In this document: positions 1 to 8,065 of the stretch, piece by piece
Numbering within the stretch: the stretch's first letter is position 1
Layout of the letters: every line of letters begins with the position of its first letter
Source: a virus
IMG/VR virus record: IMGVR_UViG_3300019360_000287
Span: 1 to 23,247 of that record
DNA length: 23,247 nucleotides
Strand: one strand, 5' to 3'
Translations under genes and position numbers: made by a program
Notes under the pieces: generated by a model
The model's database searches: none
What the model saw: only the letters and a program-made list of their open reading frames with translations
What the model was told of the DNA's origin: nothing

Positions 1-1413
1 ATGCCAGCGCCACGCAAGATAAAGCTGCGATCGAAATCCGCATTGTCGATCCTCGCCATTGACGTTGGGCGCGCTTTCAAGCCGCTGCTGGCATCCAGGC
101 GTTACAAGGGAGCCTATGGCGGGAGGGGCGGCGCCAAGTCTCATTTTTTTGCTGAGCAACTGGTCTTGCATTGTTATGCCAGAGCGACACGAGCCGTCTG
201 CATTCGCGAGGTGCAGAATTCCATCAGAGAGTCGGTGCGCCAGCTCCTCATCGACAAGATCGGGCATCTCGGCCTCGGAGGGTTCTTCACCGTTCTTGAA
301 TCGGAGATTCGCGGCAAGAATGGGTCGCTCGTCATCTTCAAAGGCATGCAATCCTACAACGCTGAAAACATCAAGTCGCTCGAGGACTATGACATAGCTT
401 GGGTGGAGGAGGCGCAGAGCCTTTCGGAAAAGTCACTCAGACTCCTGCGTCCCACGATCCGCAAGGAAGGATCGGAAATCTGGTTCTCCTGGAATCCCCG
501 GCACGAGACAGATGCCGTCGACAAGTTCTTCAGAGGCGGAAAGCCCAGGAGCGATGCCATTGTCATCTGTGTGAACTGGTTCGACAATCCCTGGTTCCCC
601 GACGTCCTGCGCAGCGAGAAGGACAGCGATTATACCACCGACCCTGAGATGGCGGAGCATGTCTGGGGCGGCGGGTACGAGCATGTCAGCGAGGCGAGTT
701 ATTACGGCCGTCTCATCGCCCAGGCCGAGAGGGACGGCCGTATTGGGCATTTTCCGTATGATCCGGCGCGACCGGTGAAAACGGCTTGGGATATCGGCAT
801 CGACGATTACACTTCGATTTGGTTCTTCCAAGATGATGGAATTTGGGCAACGGCAATCGATTACTACGAGACGAGCGGTCTCGGCGCCGAGGACATCGTC
901 AGGGAAGCCTTGCCCGAACTCGATCCGGACGTGCCGGCGGGTTCCCGGCAGCGACGCGCGATCGGGCGCGAAGCCTCATTTCGGTATGGTGAGCATTTTC
1001 TGCCGCATGACGTGAGGAATCGCGAATGGGGCGCCGGCGGCCGGACCCGCGCGCTGACGCTGATGCGGCTCGGCGTGAAGCCCATCCATATTGGCGCAGC
1101 ACTTGGACCGGTCGAGCGCATAAACGCTTCTCGCGCTCTATTGCCCAAGATGCGCTTCAACCGGACAGGGCGCGTGATGTTGGGGGTCTCGCGGCTACGC
1201 CGCTATAGCCGCAGGTTCAATGAGAGCATGCAAACTTTCGGCGTCCCGCTCCATGATGAAAACAGCCATGGCGCCGATGCCTTCGGCGAGTTCGCCGTAA
1301 ATTATGGATTGGCAGTTCGGAAGGCCATTGAAAAGCCGAAACCACGGCCGCCCGGCACGGTGTTTCTTCCCGGCGCGCCCGAGCCGGTCAGCAGCAAGAG
1401 GATCGCCACCTGA
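1..1413 (+). CDS. terL: Terminase large subunit
   Basis: This is the DNA-packaging motor: an ATPase that pumps concatemeric DNA into the prohead through the portal, with a nuclease that cuts it. Seen in the 470-residue product: a Walker A loop GGRGGAKS at residues 40-47, a Walker B segment IAWVEEA at 132-138 ending in the catalytic acidic pair, and a coupling-type motif WFSWNP at 161-166. The C-terminal half has an RNase H-like nuclease pattern, with D264 in AWDIGIDD and a late acidic residue D426 in HGADAFGE. Length and motif order fit the terminase_3 (PBSX/P22-like) group. The ATG is the first base of the window, so an earlier start cannot be excluded. The stop overlaps the portal start by one base (TGATG), so the two genes are translationally coupled. 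The small subunit is not in the window. Confidence 0.93.
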   Translation: MPAPRKIKLRSKSALSILAIDVGRAFKPLLASRRYKGAYGGRGGAKSHFFAEQLVLHCYARATRAVCIREVQNSIRESVRQLLIDKIGHLGLGGFFTVLESEIRGKNGSLVIFKGMQSYNAENIKSLEDYDIAWVEEAQSLSEKSLRLLRPTIRKEGSEIWFSWNPRHETDAVDKFFRGGKPRSDAIVICVNWFDNPWFPDVLRSEKDSDYTTDPEMAEHVWGGGYEHVSEASYYGRLIAQAERDGRIGHFPYDPARPVKTAWDIGIDDYTSIWFFQDDGIWATAIDYYETSGLGAEDIVREALPELDPDVPAGSRQRRAIGREASFRYGEHFLPHDVRNREWGAGGRTRALTLMRLGVKPIHIGAALGPVERINASRALLPKMRFNRTGRVMLGVSRLRRYSRRFNESMQTFGVPLHDENSHGADAFGEFAVNYGLAVRKAIEKPKPRPPGTVFLPGAPEPVSSKRIAT

Positions 1414-3593
1414 TGACCGATTACGAAACCAAAGACGGCGACGAGACGGCGTCGCCGGGAGATCGCAATGCCAAGTACTGGTTGGATTGCATCAGCGATG
1501 CGCAAAAGTTCTTTGCCTTCTGGAACGAGAAGTCCGACTCGATCGACAAGCTCTATGCCGACCTCAAGAGAATGGCGGCCATCAATGCCGATCGCGAATA
1601 CAAGATGTTCTGGGCGAATCTGGAGGTGTTGAAGCCCGCGATGTATTCGAGGGCCCCGGTGCCGGTCGTGGTACCGCGTTGGACAGATCAAAAAGAACTG
1701 CCCCGCAAGGCGTCCGAAATGCTCGAGCGCGCGCTCATCCTCAATTTCGAGGAGATCGACATCGACACGATCATGCTGCAGGTCCGCGATGATCTGGCTG
1801 CGGTAGGCCGCGGTATTGCCTGGGTCAGGCTTGAAGAGGCGGACGGCGGCGACCGCAATGTCATCGACCACTTGGACCGGGCTGATTTCCTGCACGAGCC
1901 CGCCCGCAAATGGGCGGAAGTCGGCTGGGTGGCGAAGCGCGCCTGGCTGACGCGTGAGCAGGTCCGCGCCCGTTTCGGCGACGAGATTGCCCAGAGCATC
2001 AAGCTGAAGAAACCGAAGGATGCCAAGGGCGAGGTGCAGATTCCCGACTACAAGGGCGAGAGCAAGGCGGAGGTCTGGGAAATCTGGTCAAAGATGCGCG
2101 GCCTCGTCGTCTGGGTATCGCCCGGTGTCGAGGAGGTTCTGGACGCCAGGGACCCTTACCTGAAGCTCGACAAGTTCTTTCCGTGTCCGAAGCCCGCCTA
2201 TGCCACAGTGGAGCGACGCTCGCTCGTTCCGGTGCCCGACTTCTATTATTATCGCGATCAGCTCGAGGAGATTAATGAGCTTACGGCGCGCATCTCATCA
2301 CTGGCCGAGGCGCTGAAGCTCAAGGGCTTTTATCCGAGCGGCGCCGGCGATCTGGCCGAGGCCATCGAGGCGGCGCTCAAGGATACGAGCAACAACGCGC
2401 GCCTCATCCCGGTTGCCAATTACCAGAACCTGGGCGGCGCCTCGCTCAGGGACAGCGTCGTCTGGCTGCCGATCGTCGAGGTGGCGAACACCATCACCTC
2501 GCTTGTGGCACTCCGGCGGCAGTTGATCGATGATGTTTATCAGATCAGCGGCATTTCCGACATCATGCGCGGCGCCACCGATCCGGAGGAGACGCTGGGC
2601 GCCCAGCGTCTCAAGAGCCAATACGGCTCGATCCGCATTCGCGACCGGCAAAGCGAGCTGGTGCGCTTCGCGCGCGACCTGACGCGCATCTCGGCCGAGA
2701 TCATGGCGGAGAATTATACGCCCCGGCAATTCGCCGATGTGGCGCAAATGGATCTGCCGACCGAGGCCGACATTGCCGGGCGGGTGAAGGCTTTGGGCCA
2801 GCAGGCGCTGGCGTATCTGGAATCGCCCGAAGGCCAAGAGCTGCAGCAGAATCCCGAAGCGCTGACCAAGGCGAAGGCGCAGATGAACGGGCAGATCCAA
2901 CAACTTCAGGCCACGGTCACCATGGAAAAGATCGTCGACCTGCTGCGTGAACAGCGCATCCGGCCTTTCGTGCTGGAGATCGAAACCGATTCGACGATCC
3001 AGCCGGACGAGAATGCCGAGAAGGCGAGCCGAACCGAGTTTTTGGGTGCGCTCAGCGGCGCCATGCAGCAACTGGTGCCCCTGGTGGCGCAACAGCCCGC
3101 CACGGCGCCGTTTGCGGCCGAGACGCTCAAATTTGCCGTGGCGCCCTTCCGCGCCGGCCGCGCCCTCGCAGGCGCCATCGAGCAATTCGCCGAGACGGTG
3201 AAGAACCAGGCGCTGCAGGCACAACAGAGCCCACAGTCGAGCCCCGAACAGATCAAGGCGCAACAGGAAGACAAGAAGCTCGCACTCGACAAGCAGAAAC
3301 ACGACGACGAAATAGCCGTGCGCCGGCAGGAGATCGCGCATCGGCAACGGCTCGAGGCGCGACAAGCGCGTGCCGATGCCGAATTGGCACAGGTCGATCC
3401 AACGGGTGAGAGCGAACCCGCACAGGCGTTGCCCTCCGCCTATTCCCAGCAGGAGATGCTGGAACAACTGGCAGCCGGTCAATTGCAGATCGCCGGGGCC
3501 ATTGGCCAACTTGCGCAAGCGATTGCCGCGCCAAAGTCTGTCACGACGCCCGACGGTCGCATCTATACCACGGCTCCAGCGAGGATGAATTAA
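1413..3593 (+). CDS. Portal protein (P22 gp1-like)
   Basis: The portal is the dodecameric ring at one capsid vertex through which DNA enters and leaves, and it docks the terminase and later the adaptor. The product is 726 residues, close to the P22 portal (about 725). It lies directly after terL with a TGATG overlap. It begins with an alpha-helical segment rich in aromatic residues (YWLDCISDAQKFFAFWNE from about residue 22). After about residue 610 it becomes a long, strongly charged, Gln/Lys/Arg/Glu-rich helical tail that resembles the C-terminal barrel of P22-type portals. Homology was recognised by sequence style, position and length; no search was run. The long minus-strand open frames here are shadows caused by GC-rich codon positions. 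Confidence 0.88.
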   Translation: MTDYETKDGDETASPGDRNAKYWLDCISDAQKFFAFWNEKSDSIDKLYADLKRMAAINADREYKMFWANLEVLKPAMYSRAPVPVVVPRWTDQKELPRKASEMLERALILNFEEIDIDTIMLQVRDDLAAVGRGIAWVRLEEADGGDRNVIDHLDRADFLHEPARKWAEVGWVAKRAWLTREQVRARFGDEIAQSIKLKKPKDAKGEVQIPDYKGESKAEVWEIWSKMRGLVVWVSPGVEEVLDARDPYLKLDKFFPCPKPAYATVERRSLVPVPDFYYYRDQLEEINELTARISSLAEALKLKGFYPSGAGDLAEAIEAALKDTSNNARLIPVANYQNLGGASLRDSVVWLPIVEVANTITSLVALRRQLIDDVYQISGISDIMRGATDPEETLGAQRLKSQYGSIRIRDRQSELVRFARDLTRISAEIMAENYTPRQFADVAQMDLPTEADIAGRVKALGQQALAYLESPEGQELQQNPEALTKAKAQMNGQIQQLQATVTMEKIVDLLREQRIRPFVLEIETDSTIQPDENAEKASRTEFLGALSGAMQQLVPLVAQQPATAPFAAETLKFAVAPFRAGRALAGAIEQFAETVKNQALQAQQSPQSSPEQIKAQQEDKKLALDKQKHDDEIAVRRQEIAHRQRLEARQARADAELAQVDPTGESEPAQALPSAYSQQEMLEQLAAGQLQIAGAIGQLAQAIAAPKSVTTPDGRIYTTAPARMN

Positions 3594-3594
3594 T

Positions 3595-4002
3595 ATGACC
3601 CTTCAATATTCGACCACCGTGCGCAATGCCAAGCTCGACGCCGTCGAAACGGCAATCGGCACCTCGGCCGTCCTGAAGATCAGGACCGGGGCTGCACCGG
3701 CGAACTGCGCCGCAGCGGATTCGGGAACGGTCCTCGCCACCGTTAACCTGCCGTCCGACTGGATGGCGGCTGCTTCGGGCGGCACTAAAGCCAAGTTGGG
3801 CACATGGGAAGATCTTTCTGCCGACAATAACGGCACCGCTGCTCATTTCCGGCTCTATGCGTCTGATGGCACGACCTGCCATGCACAGGGCACCGTTACC
3901 CTAACGGGCGGCGGCGGCGACATGACAGTGGACTCGACATCGTTCACTGCCGGCCAGGCCTTTACCGTCACCACCTTCACACTCACGGCGGGCAATCCCT
4001 GA
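3595..4002 (+). CDS. Small beta-rich virion protein, unknown role
   Basis: The product is 135 residues, rich in Thr, Ala and Gly, with no signal peptide or membrane segment. The pattern RNAKLDAVETAIGTSAVLKI near the N-terminus followed by alternating Thr/Val strands is a style seen in short structural proteins of many tailed phages. I cannot assign it to a named component; a head decoration or neck protein is possible. The ATG sits one base after the portal stop (taa 3591-3593), with a GAGG ribosome site inside the end of the portal gene. The stop overlaps the next start (TGATG at 4000-4004), so it is translated as part of the portal block. Confidence 0.7.
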   Translation: MTLQYSTTVRNAKLDAVETAIGTSAVLKIRTGAAPANCAAADSGTVLATVNLPSDWMAAASGGTKAKLGTWEDLSADNNGTAAHFRLYASDGTTCHAQGTVTLTGGGGDMTVDSTSFTAGQAFTVTTFTLTAGNP

Positions 4003-4847
4003 TGCTCAATGCCACCATAGGGCCGGAATTCGGTTTTCGGTATACGAACTTCTCTACTCCGACGGCACCCCCATTTGGCGCGACTGTAGTCCCCGGAACT
4101 TCAAATGCCGAGGGCAACTGGACGCAGATAGCCTCTGCAGCAAATATAGCTGTGACGGTATTCGGCCTGGAGCTTGGTGTTAACACGGGGTCTGGGTCTG
4201 GTGTTGCCCGCAACATGCTGCTCGACGTGGGCATAGATCCCGCAGGCGGCACTTCTTACACGGCCATAATTTCGAACTTGGTGTGCGGCGCTTCTGGCAA
4301 TACTGGTGGCGGCGGGCGCATTTTCTATTTTCCAATTTACATCCCTGCGGGAGCGTCGGTCGCGGTCAGGGTGCAGAACAGCCACACCGTAGCTGGCGCA
4401 CTCGGTGTAATCGCTAAATTCTACGGGAGCCCCCAGCGCCCAGAACTAGCCCGCGCTGGCAGTTTCTCTGAGACTATTGGCACGATTATAAACAGCAATG
4501 GCGTGGCATTTGTTCCAGGCACATCGGCTGCTGAGGGTTCCTGGACGTTGCTGGGCACGACAAGCAAGGAGCTGTGGTGGTGGCAGGTGGGGGTTCAGGT
4601 GGATGATGCCACGATGACTGGCCAAAGTCTGCTGGTTGATCTTGCCTACGGTGACGCGTCGAACAAAGTTATAATTATAGACAACTTCCTGCAATCTCTG
4701 ACGGCTACGGAGGCAATTAATCATGTCTGCGCTTTGAATGCCTATAAGCGCGTCCCCGGTGGGTCGAACATTTACGTCCGGGGTTCAATCGATTCAGCCA
4801 CTGCAGATAGCAATTATAACGCTGTGGCTGTGGGGATCGGGGGATGA
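4002..4847 (+). CDS. Virion protein made of two related halves
   Basis: The product is 281 residues, Gly/Ser/Thr/Ala-rich and probably all-beta, function unknown. It is an internal duplication: VPGTSNAEGNWT at residues 30-41 recurs as VPGTSAAEGSWT at 161-172. Other pairs follow in the same order: LLDVGIDPAGGTSY (73-86) with LVDLAYGDASNKV (201-213), and YIPAGASVAVRVQNS (113-127) with KRVPGGSNIYVRGSI (239-253). Such twin-jelly-roll arrangements are common in capsid spikes, head fibres and adhesins, so a surface-exposed structural protein is my inference. Codon use is more AT-rich than in the neighbouring portal and scaffold genes (many ATA, AAT, TAT), suggesting a separately acquired segment. 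The start overlaps the previous stop (TGATG). Confidence 0.72.
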   Translation: MLNATIGPEFGFRYTNFSTPTAPPFGATVVPGTSNAEGNWTQIASAANIAVTVFGLELGVNTGSGSGVARNMLLDVGIDPAGGTSYTAIISNLVCGASGNTGGGGRIFYFPIYIPAGASVAVRVQNSHTVAGALGVIAKFYGSPQRPELARAGSFSETIGTIINSNGVAFVPGTSAAEGSWTLLGTTSKELWWWQVGVQVDDATMTGQSLLVDLAYGDASNKVIIIDNFLQSLTATEAINHVCALNAYKRVPGGSNIYVRGSIDSATADSNYNAVAVGIGG

Positions 4848-4856
4848 CGAATGACG

Positions 4857-5171
4857 TCACTCGTTTGTAAGGAGCGAAAGATTGATGAAGGCTTCTCCCA
4901 GCTTGCGCGCCTTGTTGGAGGAGAGACCAACGGCCTGCCATCCGAACGTTGGGTGACGGTAGTTGAGCTGGGCAAGTTTCTCATCTTTGTGAAGCCTGAG
5001 CTCCCAGCGTGGATTCCGCACCATTCGCAGATGCTTAGGGGCCGCTTCTGGGATTTTCGTTCTCATCAGCCCGCGCGTATCCACCAATACGGCAATCAGT
5101 TGTACCAGGGTTGCATCGGTGAACTCGGCCTGCTTCGACTGGCCTTTTTCGTCTGTTATTCGCACGATCAC
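4857..5171 (-). CDS. Minus-strand small gene inside the structural operon
   Basis: This 104-residue product is read against the late operon. The family is not recognised. It starts with GTG at 5171 (a second in-frame GTG lies two codons later) with AGGGG about 9 nt upstream. An in-frame TAG a few codons upstream rules out a longer form. The protein looks genuine: mixed charged and hydrophobic residues, and a motif-like stretch WELRLHKDEKLAQLNYRHP followed by FGWQAVGLSSNKARKLGEAF. The competing + strand frame (4851-5270) has no ribosome site and a shadow-like composition. No membrane segment or signal peptide is seen. The position, opposite strand and AT-richer sequence fit a moron gene (an extra cargo gene) acquired with its left neighbour. 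No convincing promoter was found upstream, and the upstream DNA does not resemble that of the two larger minus-strand cassettes. Confidence 0.5.
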   Translation of the reverse strand: MIVRITDEKGQSKQAEFTDATLVQLIAVLVDTRGLMRTKIPEAAPKHLRMVRNPRWELRLHKDEKLAQLNYRHPTFGWQAVGLSSNKARKLGEAFINLSLLTNE

Positions 5172-5275
5172 AACATCACGCCCCTAATCATAGTCCACGG
5201 CTACGCGTCTCTTGCATCGTCGTCTCCCTCTGCTGCCGCCGGGGAGCCTACACCAGTTCAAATGAGGTAATCCAC

Positions 5276-5623
5276 ATGGCGATCACGGAAGCCTTTGCCG
5301 GATCTGAGACGGTTGGCACCACCGAATGGTCCATGACGACGGACACTTCCGGGCCTGACGTCGAGACGTTGGATGGCGTTTTCCAAATTTGGCTTGATGT
5401 CAATGCCCTCGCGGCTGGCGATCAATTTCAGGTCCGCGTCTACGAGAAGGTGCAGACTGCGGACACTCAGCGCCTTTGCCACGAGGCCATTTTGACGGGT
5501 GCGCAGTCACCGCCGATCTATGTCATCCCCTCGCTCATCTTGATGAATGGTTGGGACGCCACCTTGAAGAAGCTCGCGGGCACGGATCGCGCTATCACCT
5601 GGTCAATCCGCAAGGTGGCCTGA
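5276..5623 (+). CDS. Small structural protein, unknown role
   Basis: The product is 115 residues without membrane segments. It begins MAITEAFAGSETVGTTEW and contains a probable beta-sandwich core (FQIWLDVNALAAGDQFQVRV). Proteins of this style occur next to portal, scaffold and tail genes in alphaproteobacterial phages, but I know no assigned function. The ATG at 5276 is preceded by a clear GAGG at about 8 nt. The next gene starts one base after its stop (TGAGATG), implying coupled translation with the repeat protein that follows. Confidence 0.7.
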   Translation: MAITEAFAGSETVGTTEWSMTTDTSGPDVETLDGVFQIWLDVNALAAGDQFQVRVYEKVQTADTQRLCHEAILTGAQSPPIYVIPSLILMNGWDATLKKLAGTDRAITWSIRKVA

Positions 5624-5624
5624 G

Positions 5625-6422
5625 ATGAGTTGGGGATGGCAGCCTCTGCCGGCGGCACAAGCTTCCGCGGCCGGCAATACAGGCACCGCTGCCATCACAA
5701 AAGCCGACGATACAGTCTCGGGCACCGGTGCGCTGCTCATCCAGGGCATACTTTCAAGCACCGAGGCGAATGACACTCTCTCCGCGACGGCAACGCTCGC
5801 CATCAAGGGCGCCGCGAGCCCCACGGAAGCGGGAGATACTCTTTCCAGTGCCGCGAGGCTGCTTATCAAGGGCACGCTTGCTGCCACTGAGGCGAATGAC
5901 ACGCTATCCGCCACTGGCGTCCTACCGATCACAGGCACGCTGTCGGTCACTGAAGCTGACGACACGCTGTCCGCTCAAGGCGCGGGCCAGCCGCTCACCA
6001 CCGGCTCGCTCGACGTCACCGAAGCGGATGACAGCCTGAGCACAACGAGCGCGCTGACTATCACGGCCACGCTCAGCGTCGTCGAGGGCAATGACACACT
6101 AACGGCGGCTGCGGTGCTCGCCGCTCCGCCGGCGCCTCTGGTGCACGTAGGTGGCGACGATCCGCGCCTGATCTATGAGCGCAAGCAGCGCGAGTGGCAG
6201 GAAGCGCTGCGCCGGATCATCGACCAGTCCTGGGCCATCGCCCACGGGCTGATTGATCCGATCACGCTGGAGCCGATCCCGCCGCCAGACTATTCGGCGA
6301 TCATCGAGGGCCTGCTCGAGCAGGCTGCGGCGCTCGACCGAGAGCGCATCGAAGCCTTCATCGCCGAACAGCAGAGGCTCGAAGAAGACGACGCGATCGC
6401 GGTCCTGCTTTTGGCCGCATAG
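5625..6422 (+). CDS. Tandem-repeat structural protein (seven ~21-residue repeats)
   Basis: This 265-residue protein has three parts. Residues 1-20 are a short Ala-rich head. Residues about 22-165 are seven repeats of roughly TEADDTLSATGxLxIxGTLSV, with the conserved acidic residue at 29, 50, 71, 92, 113, 136 and 157; the spacing is 21 residues except one unit of 23. Residues 170-265 form a charged, helical tail (YERKQREWQEALRRI, then Glu-rich helices). The repeats look like short beta-strand pairs with an acidic turn and could make a stacked beta-helix or an elongated fibre, with the helical tail as attachment or trimerisation domain; that is inference. Function is unknown; a head fibre or minor tail component is plausible from its place in the structural block. 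Confidence 0.72.
   Translation: MSWGWQPLPAAQASAAGNTGTAAITKADDTVSGTGALLIQGILSSTEANDTLSATATLAIKGAASPTEAGDTLSSAARLLIKGTLAATEANDTLSATGVLPITGTLSVTEADDTLSAQGAGQPLTTGSLDVTEADDSLSTTSALTITATLSVVEGNDTLTAAAVLAAPPAPLVHVGGDDPRLIYERKQREWQEALRRIIDQSWAIAHGLIDPITLEPIPPPDYSAIIEGLLEQAAALDRERIEAFIAEQQRLEEDDAIAVLLLAA
5688..6110 (+). repeat. In-frame ~63-bp degenerate tandem repeats
   Basis: Seven consecutive units of about 63 bp (one of 69 bp) encode the 21-residue repeats of the surrounding gene. Units share ACYGARGCGRATGACAC-like cores with third-position drift, so the array is old enough to have diverged at silent sites while keeping the protein pattern. It is coding and has no spacer structure, so it is not a CRISPR array. 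Confidence 0.75.
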
Positions 6423-6431
6423 GAGCATCGA

Positions 6432-6620
6432 ATGCCGACACCCGTTATTGTCGTCGCCTCCGGCGGCGTCCCGATCGTCAACACTGCCTTGGGCACGCCC
6501 ATGACGCCAGTCGCGGCCGTACGCGGGGGCCTGCCGGTGACGATCGTGAGCGATGTCGCCAGGATCGGGGGCACCCCAGTCCATCTTGTGAACGAAGATC
6601 TGACGGAGTGGGTGCCGTGA
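6432..6620 (+). CDS. 62-residue small protein, unknown role
   Basis: This short open frame begins MPTPVIVVASGGVPIVNT and ends TEWVP. A strong AGGAG lies 6 nt before the ATG, and the gene sits tightly between two genes: it starts 9 nt after the repeat-protein stop, and its own stop overlaps the next start (GTGA). That spacing and the good ribosome site support translation. It contains two Val/Pro/Gly-rich strand-like segments (AVRGGLPVTIVSDVARIGG) reminiscent of short phage structural peptides. No signal peptide or convincing membrane helix is present. Function unknown. Confidence 0.65.
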   Translation: MPTPVIVVASGGVPIVNTALGTPMTPVAAVRGGLPVTIVSDVARIGGTPVHLVNEDLTEWVP

Positions 6621-6907
6621 CGGTGATCTATCGCATCAGCCATGCCTCGGAGCCCGCGTTTAGCGCTCGCTCGGTCTTTGGCACACCCATGGTGATCACC
6701 GACGAGATACCGGCGACGCGGCACATGGCCGACGGCAACTACTATACGTCCAAACGCAAGTTCCGCGCCGTGACCAAGGCCCATGGTTGCGTCGAAGTCG
6801 GCAATGACCCGGCGATGTTCCGCCGGCAGCCCACACAGAAACCCGACCGCCAAGCCATCAGGGCGGCCGTCGGCCGGGCATTTTCGCGCGCCGGTCTCGG
6901 CGCCTGA
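6617..6907 (+). CDS. 96-residue small protein, unknown role
   Basis: Starting at the GTG at 6617 the product begins MTVIYRISHASEP and ends in a basic helix (RAAVGRAFSRAGLGA). I chose 6617 rather than the in-frame GTG at 6608 because GGAG at 6605-6608 lies 8 nt upstream and the GTGA overlap with the previous stop is typical of this operon. The protein is basic (many Arg/Lys), with no membrane segment. Position just before the scaffold gene suggests a head-assembly accessory or structural role, which is inference only. Confidence 0.65.
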   Translation: MTVIYRISHASEPAFSARSVFGTPMVITDEIPATRHMADGNYYTSKRKFRAVTKAHGCVEVGNDPAMFRRQPTQKPDRQAIRAAVGRAFSRAGLGA

Positions 6908-6937
6908 TCTTCGCAGCCTCTCAGAAAGGTAGAAACT

Positions 6938-8032
6938 ATGATCGATGATGCCGGAGCGGCGCCCGCCGCAGCCGAACCCATTGCGCCATTGCCGGACAGC
7001 AGCGGTGCCGCAGCCGAGCCCGATGCCGGCGCCCATCAGCGAGAATCCGCCATCGATCGGTCACGGGAAACCGCGCGTGCCTCGATCGATCGCGCCTTTG
7101 CCGAACTGGACGAGCAGGAACAGCCCGGCGTGACGAAAGGCGCTGCAGGCCGGGAGCGTGACGACCAGGGCCGCTTCACGGCTAAAGAGTCTCAGCCAGG
7201 CATGCCCCTCGCCGACAAAGCCGGTACGTTGCCGGCGGAGCCACCGTCGCGCTTCTCGGCCGACGCAAAAGCGGCGTGGACGACGGTGCCCGACAGCGTC
7301 AGGGGCGAGGTCCATCGCGCTTTTCGCGAGATGGAAGCCGGCCTCACTCAGTATCAGCAGTTCTTCGAGCCGCTGAAGCCCTTCTATCAGCTGGCCCAGA
7401 AGCACGACACGACCGTGCAGGATACGCTGGGGCGGTATGTCTCGCTCGATTTGCAGCTGGTTTCCGAGGACCCGGCGAGAAGGCTCGCCGCGATCCAAGA
7501 GGTGTTGGACTATGCCGGCATCTCGCCGCAGGAATATGCGGCGCACATCATGGGACAGAAGCCCGATCAGACGCAGGCACAATCCGCAGCGGAGCTTCGC
7601 CAGCTCAAAGGCGAGCTTGCCGAAATGCGCCAGCTGATGGGCGGCGTGAGCGCCACGTTGCGGCACTCGCACGAGAGCCAGCTGGAAAGCCAGATCGATG
7701 CGATGGTGGAGGAGTTCACCAGGACGCATCCGCGCCTCAGCGATGCCGAATTCACGAATACCGTCACCCGTCTGATCAGCACCCAGATGGCCGACAGTCT
7801 CGAGAGTGCCTATGACATGGCAGAAAGGCTCATCCCCGCGCCGGTCGCCGGTGCTCGATCCGCCGCCTCAATCGCGGCGCCTTCCAGGCCCCAACCGGAT
7901 CAGACCCGTAAAGGCAACATCTCGATCGCGGGCGCTCCCGTTTCCGGCTCAAACCCGGCGAACCGCAGGCCTGCCGTAACTGCCCGTGAAAGCCTCGACC
8001 GCGCCTTTGCGGAAGTGGGCTTCTCGGGCTGA
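6938..8032 (+). CDS. Scaffolding protein
   Basis: Scaffolding proteins co-assemble with coat protein into the prohead and then leave. The 364-residue product is highly charged and Ala/Gln/Glu-rich. The N-terminus (1-105) is disordered-looking and rich in Ala/Pro; the centre (about 115-290) is predicted helical, including coiled-coil-like QSAAELRQLKGELAEMRQLM; a basic Pro/Ser linker follows. It lies immediately before the major capsid gene, the standard scaffold position. A 12-residue motif, TARxS(I/L)DRAFAE, occurs at both ends (45-56 and 348-359). In P22 the scaffold C-terminus binds coat, so the terminal copy could be the coat-binding helix; the second copy is unusual. AAAGG lies about 10 nt before the ATG. 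Confidence 0.8.
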   Translation: MIDDAGAAPAAAEPIAPLPDSSGAAAEPDAGAHQRESAIDRSRETARASIDRAFAELDEQEQPGVTKGAAGRERDDQGRFTAKESQPGMPLADKAGTLPAEPPSRFSADAKAAWTTVPDSVRGEVHRAFREMEAGLTQYQQFFEPLKPFYQLAQKHDTTVQDTLGRYVSLDLQLVSEDPARRLAAIQEVLDYAGISPQEYAAHIMGQKPDQTQAQSAAELRQLKGELAEMRQLMGGVSATLRHSHESQLESQIDAMVEEFTRTHPRLSDAEFTNTVTRLISTQMADSLESAYDMAERLIPAPVAGARSAASIAAPSRPQPDQTRKGNISIAGAPVSGSNPANRRPAVTARESLDRAFAEVGFSG

Positions 8033-8065
8033 TCCCCAATCCGCCATTTCAAGGAGAACTGAAGA

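Noticed and set aside
4851-5270. 139-codon + strand open frame opposite the minus-strand gene
   Set aside because: No ribosome site, composition unlike the neighbouring virion proteins, and the opposite frame gives a more protein-like product.
5688-6110. CRISPR-like array
   Set aside because: Repeats are contiguous, in frame and degenerate at silent sites, with no spacers; they encode protein repeats.
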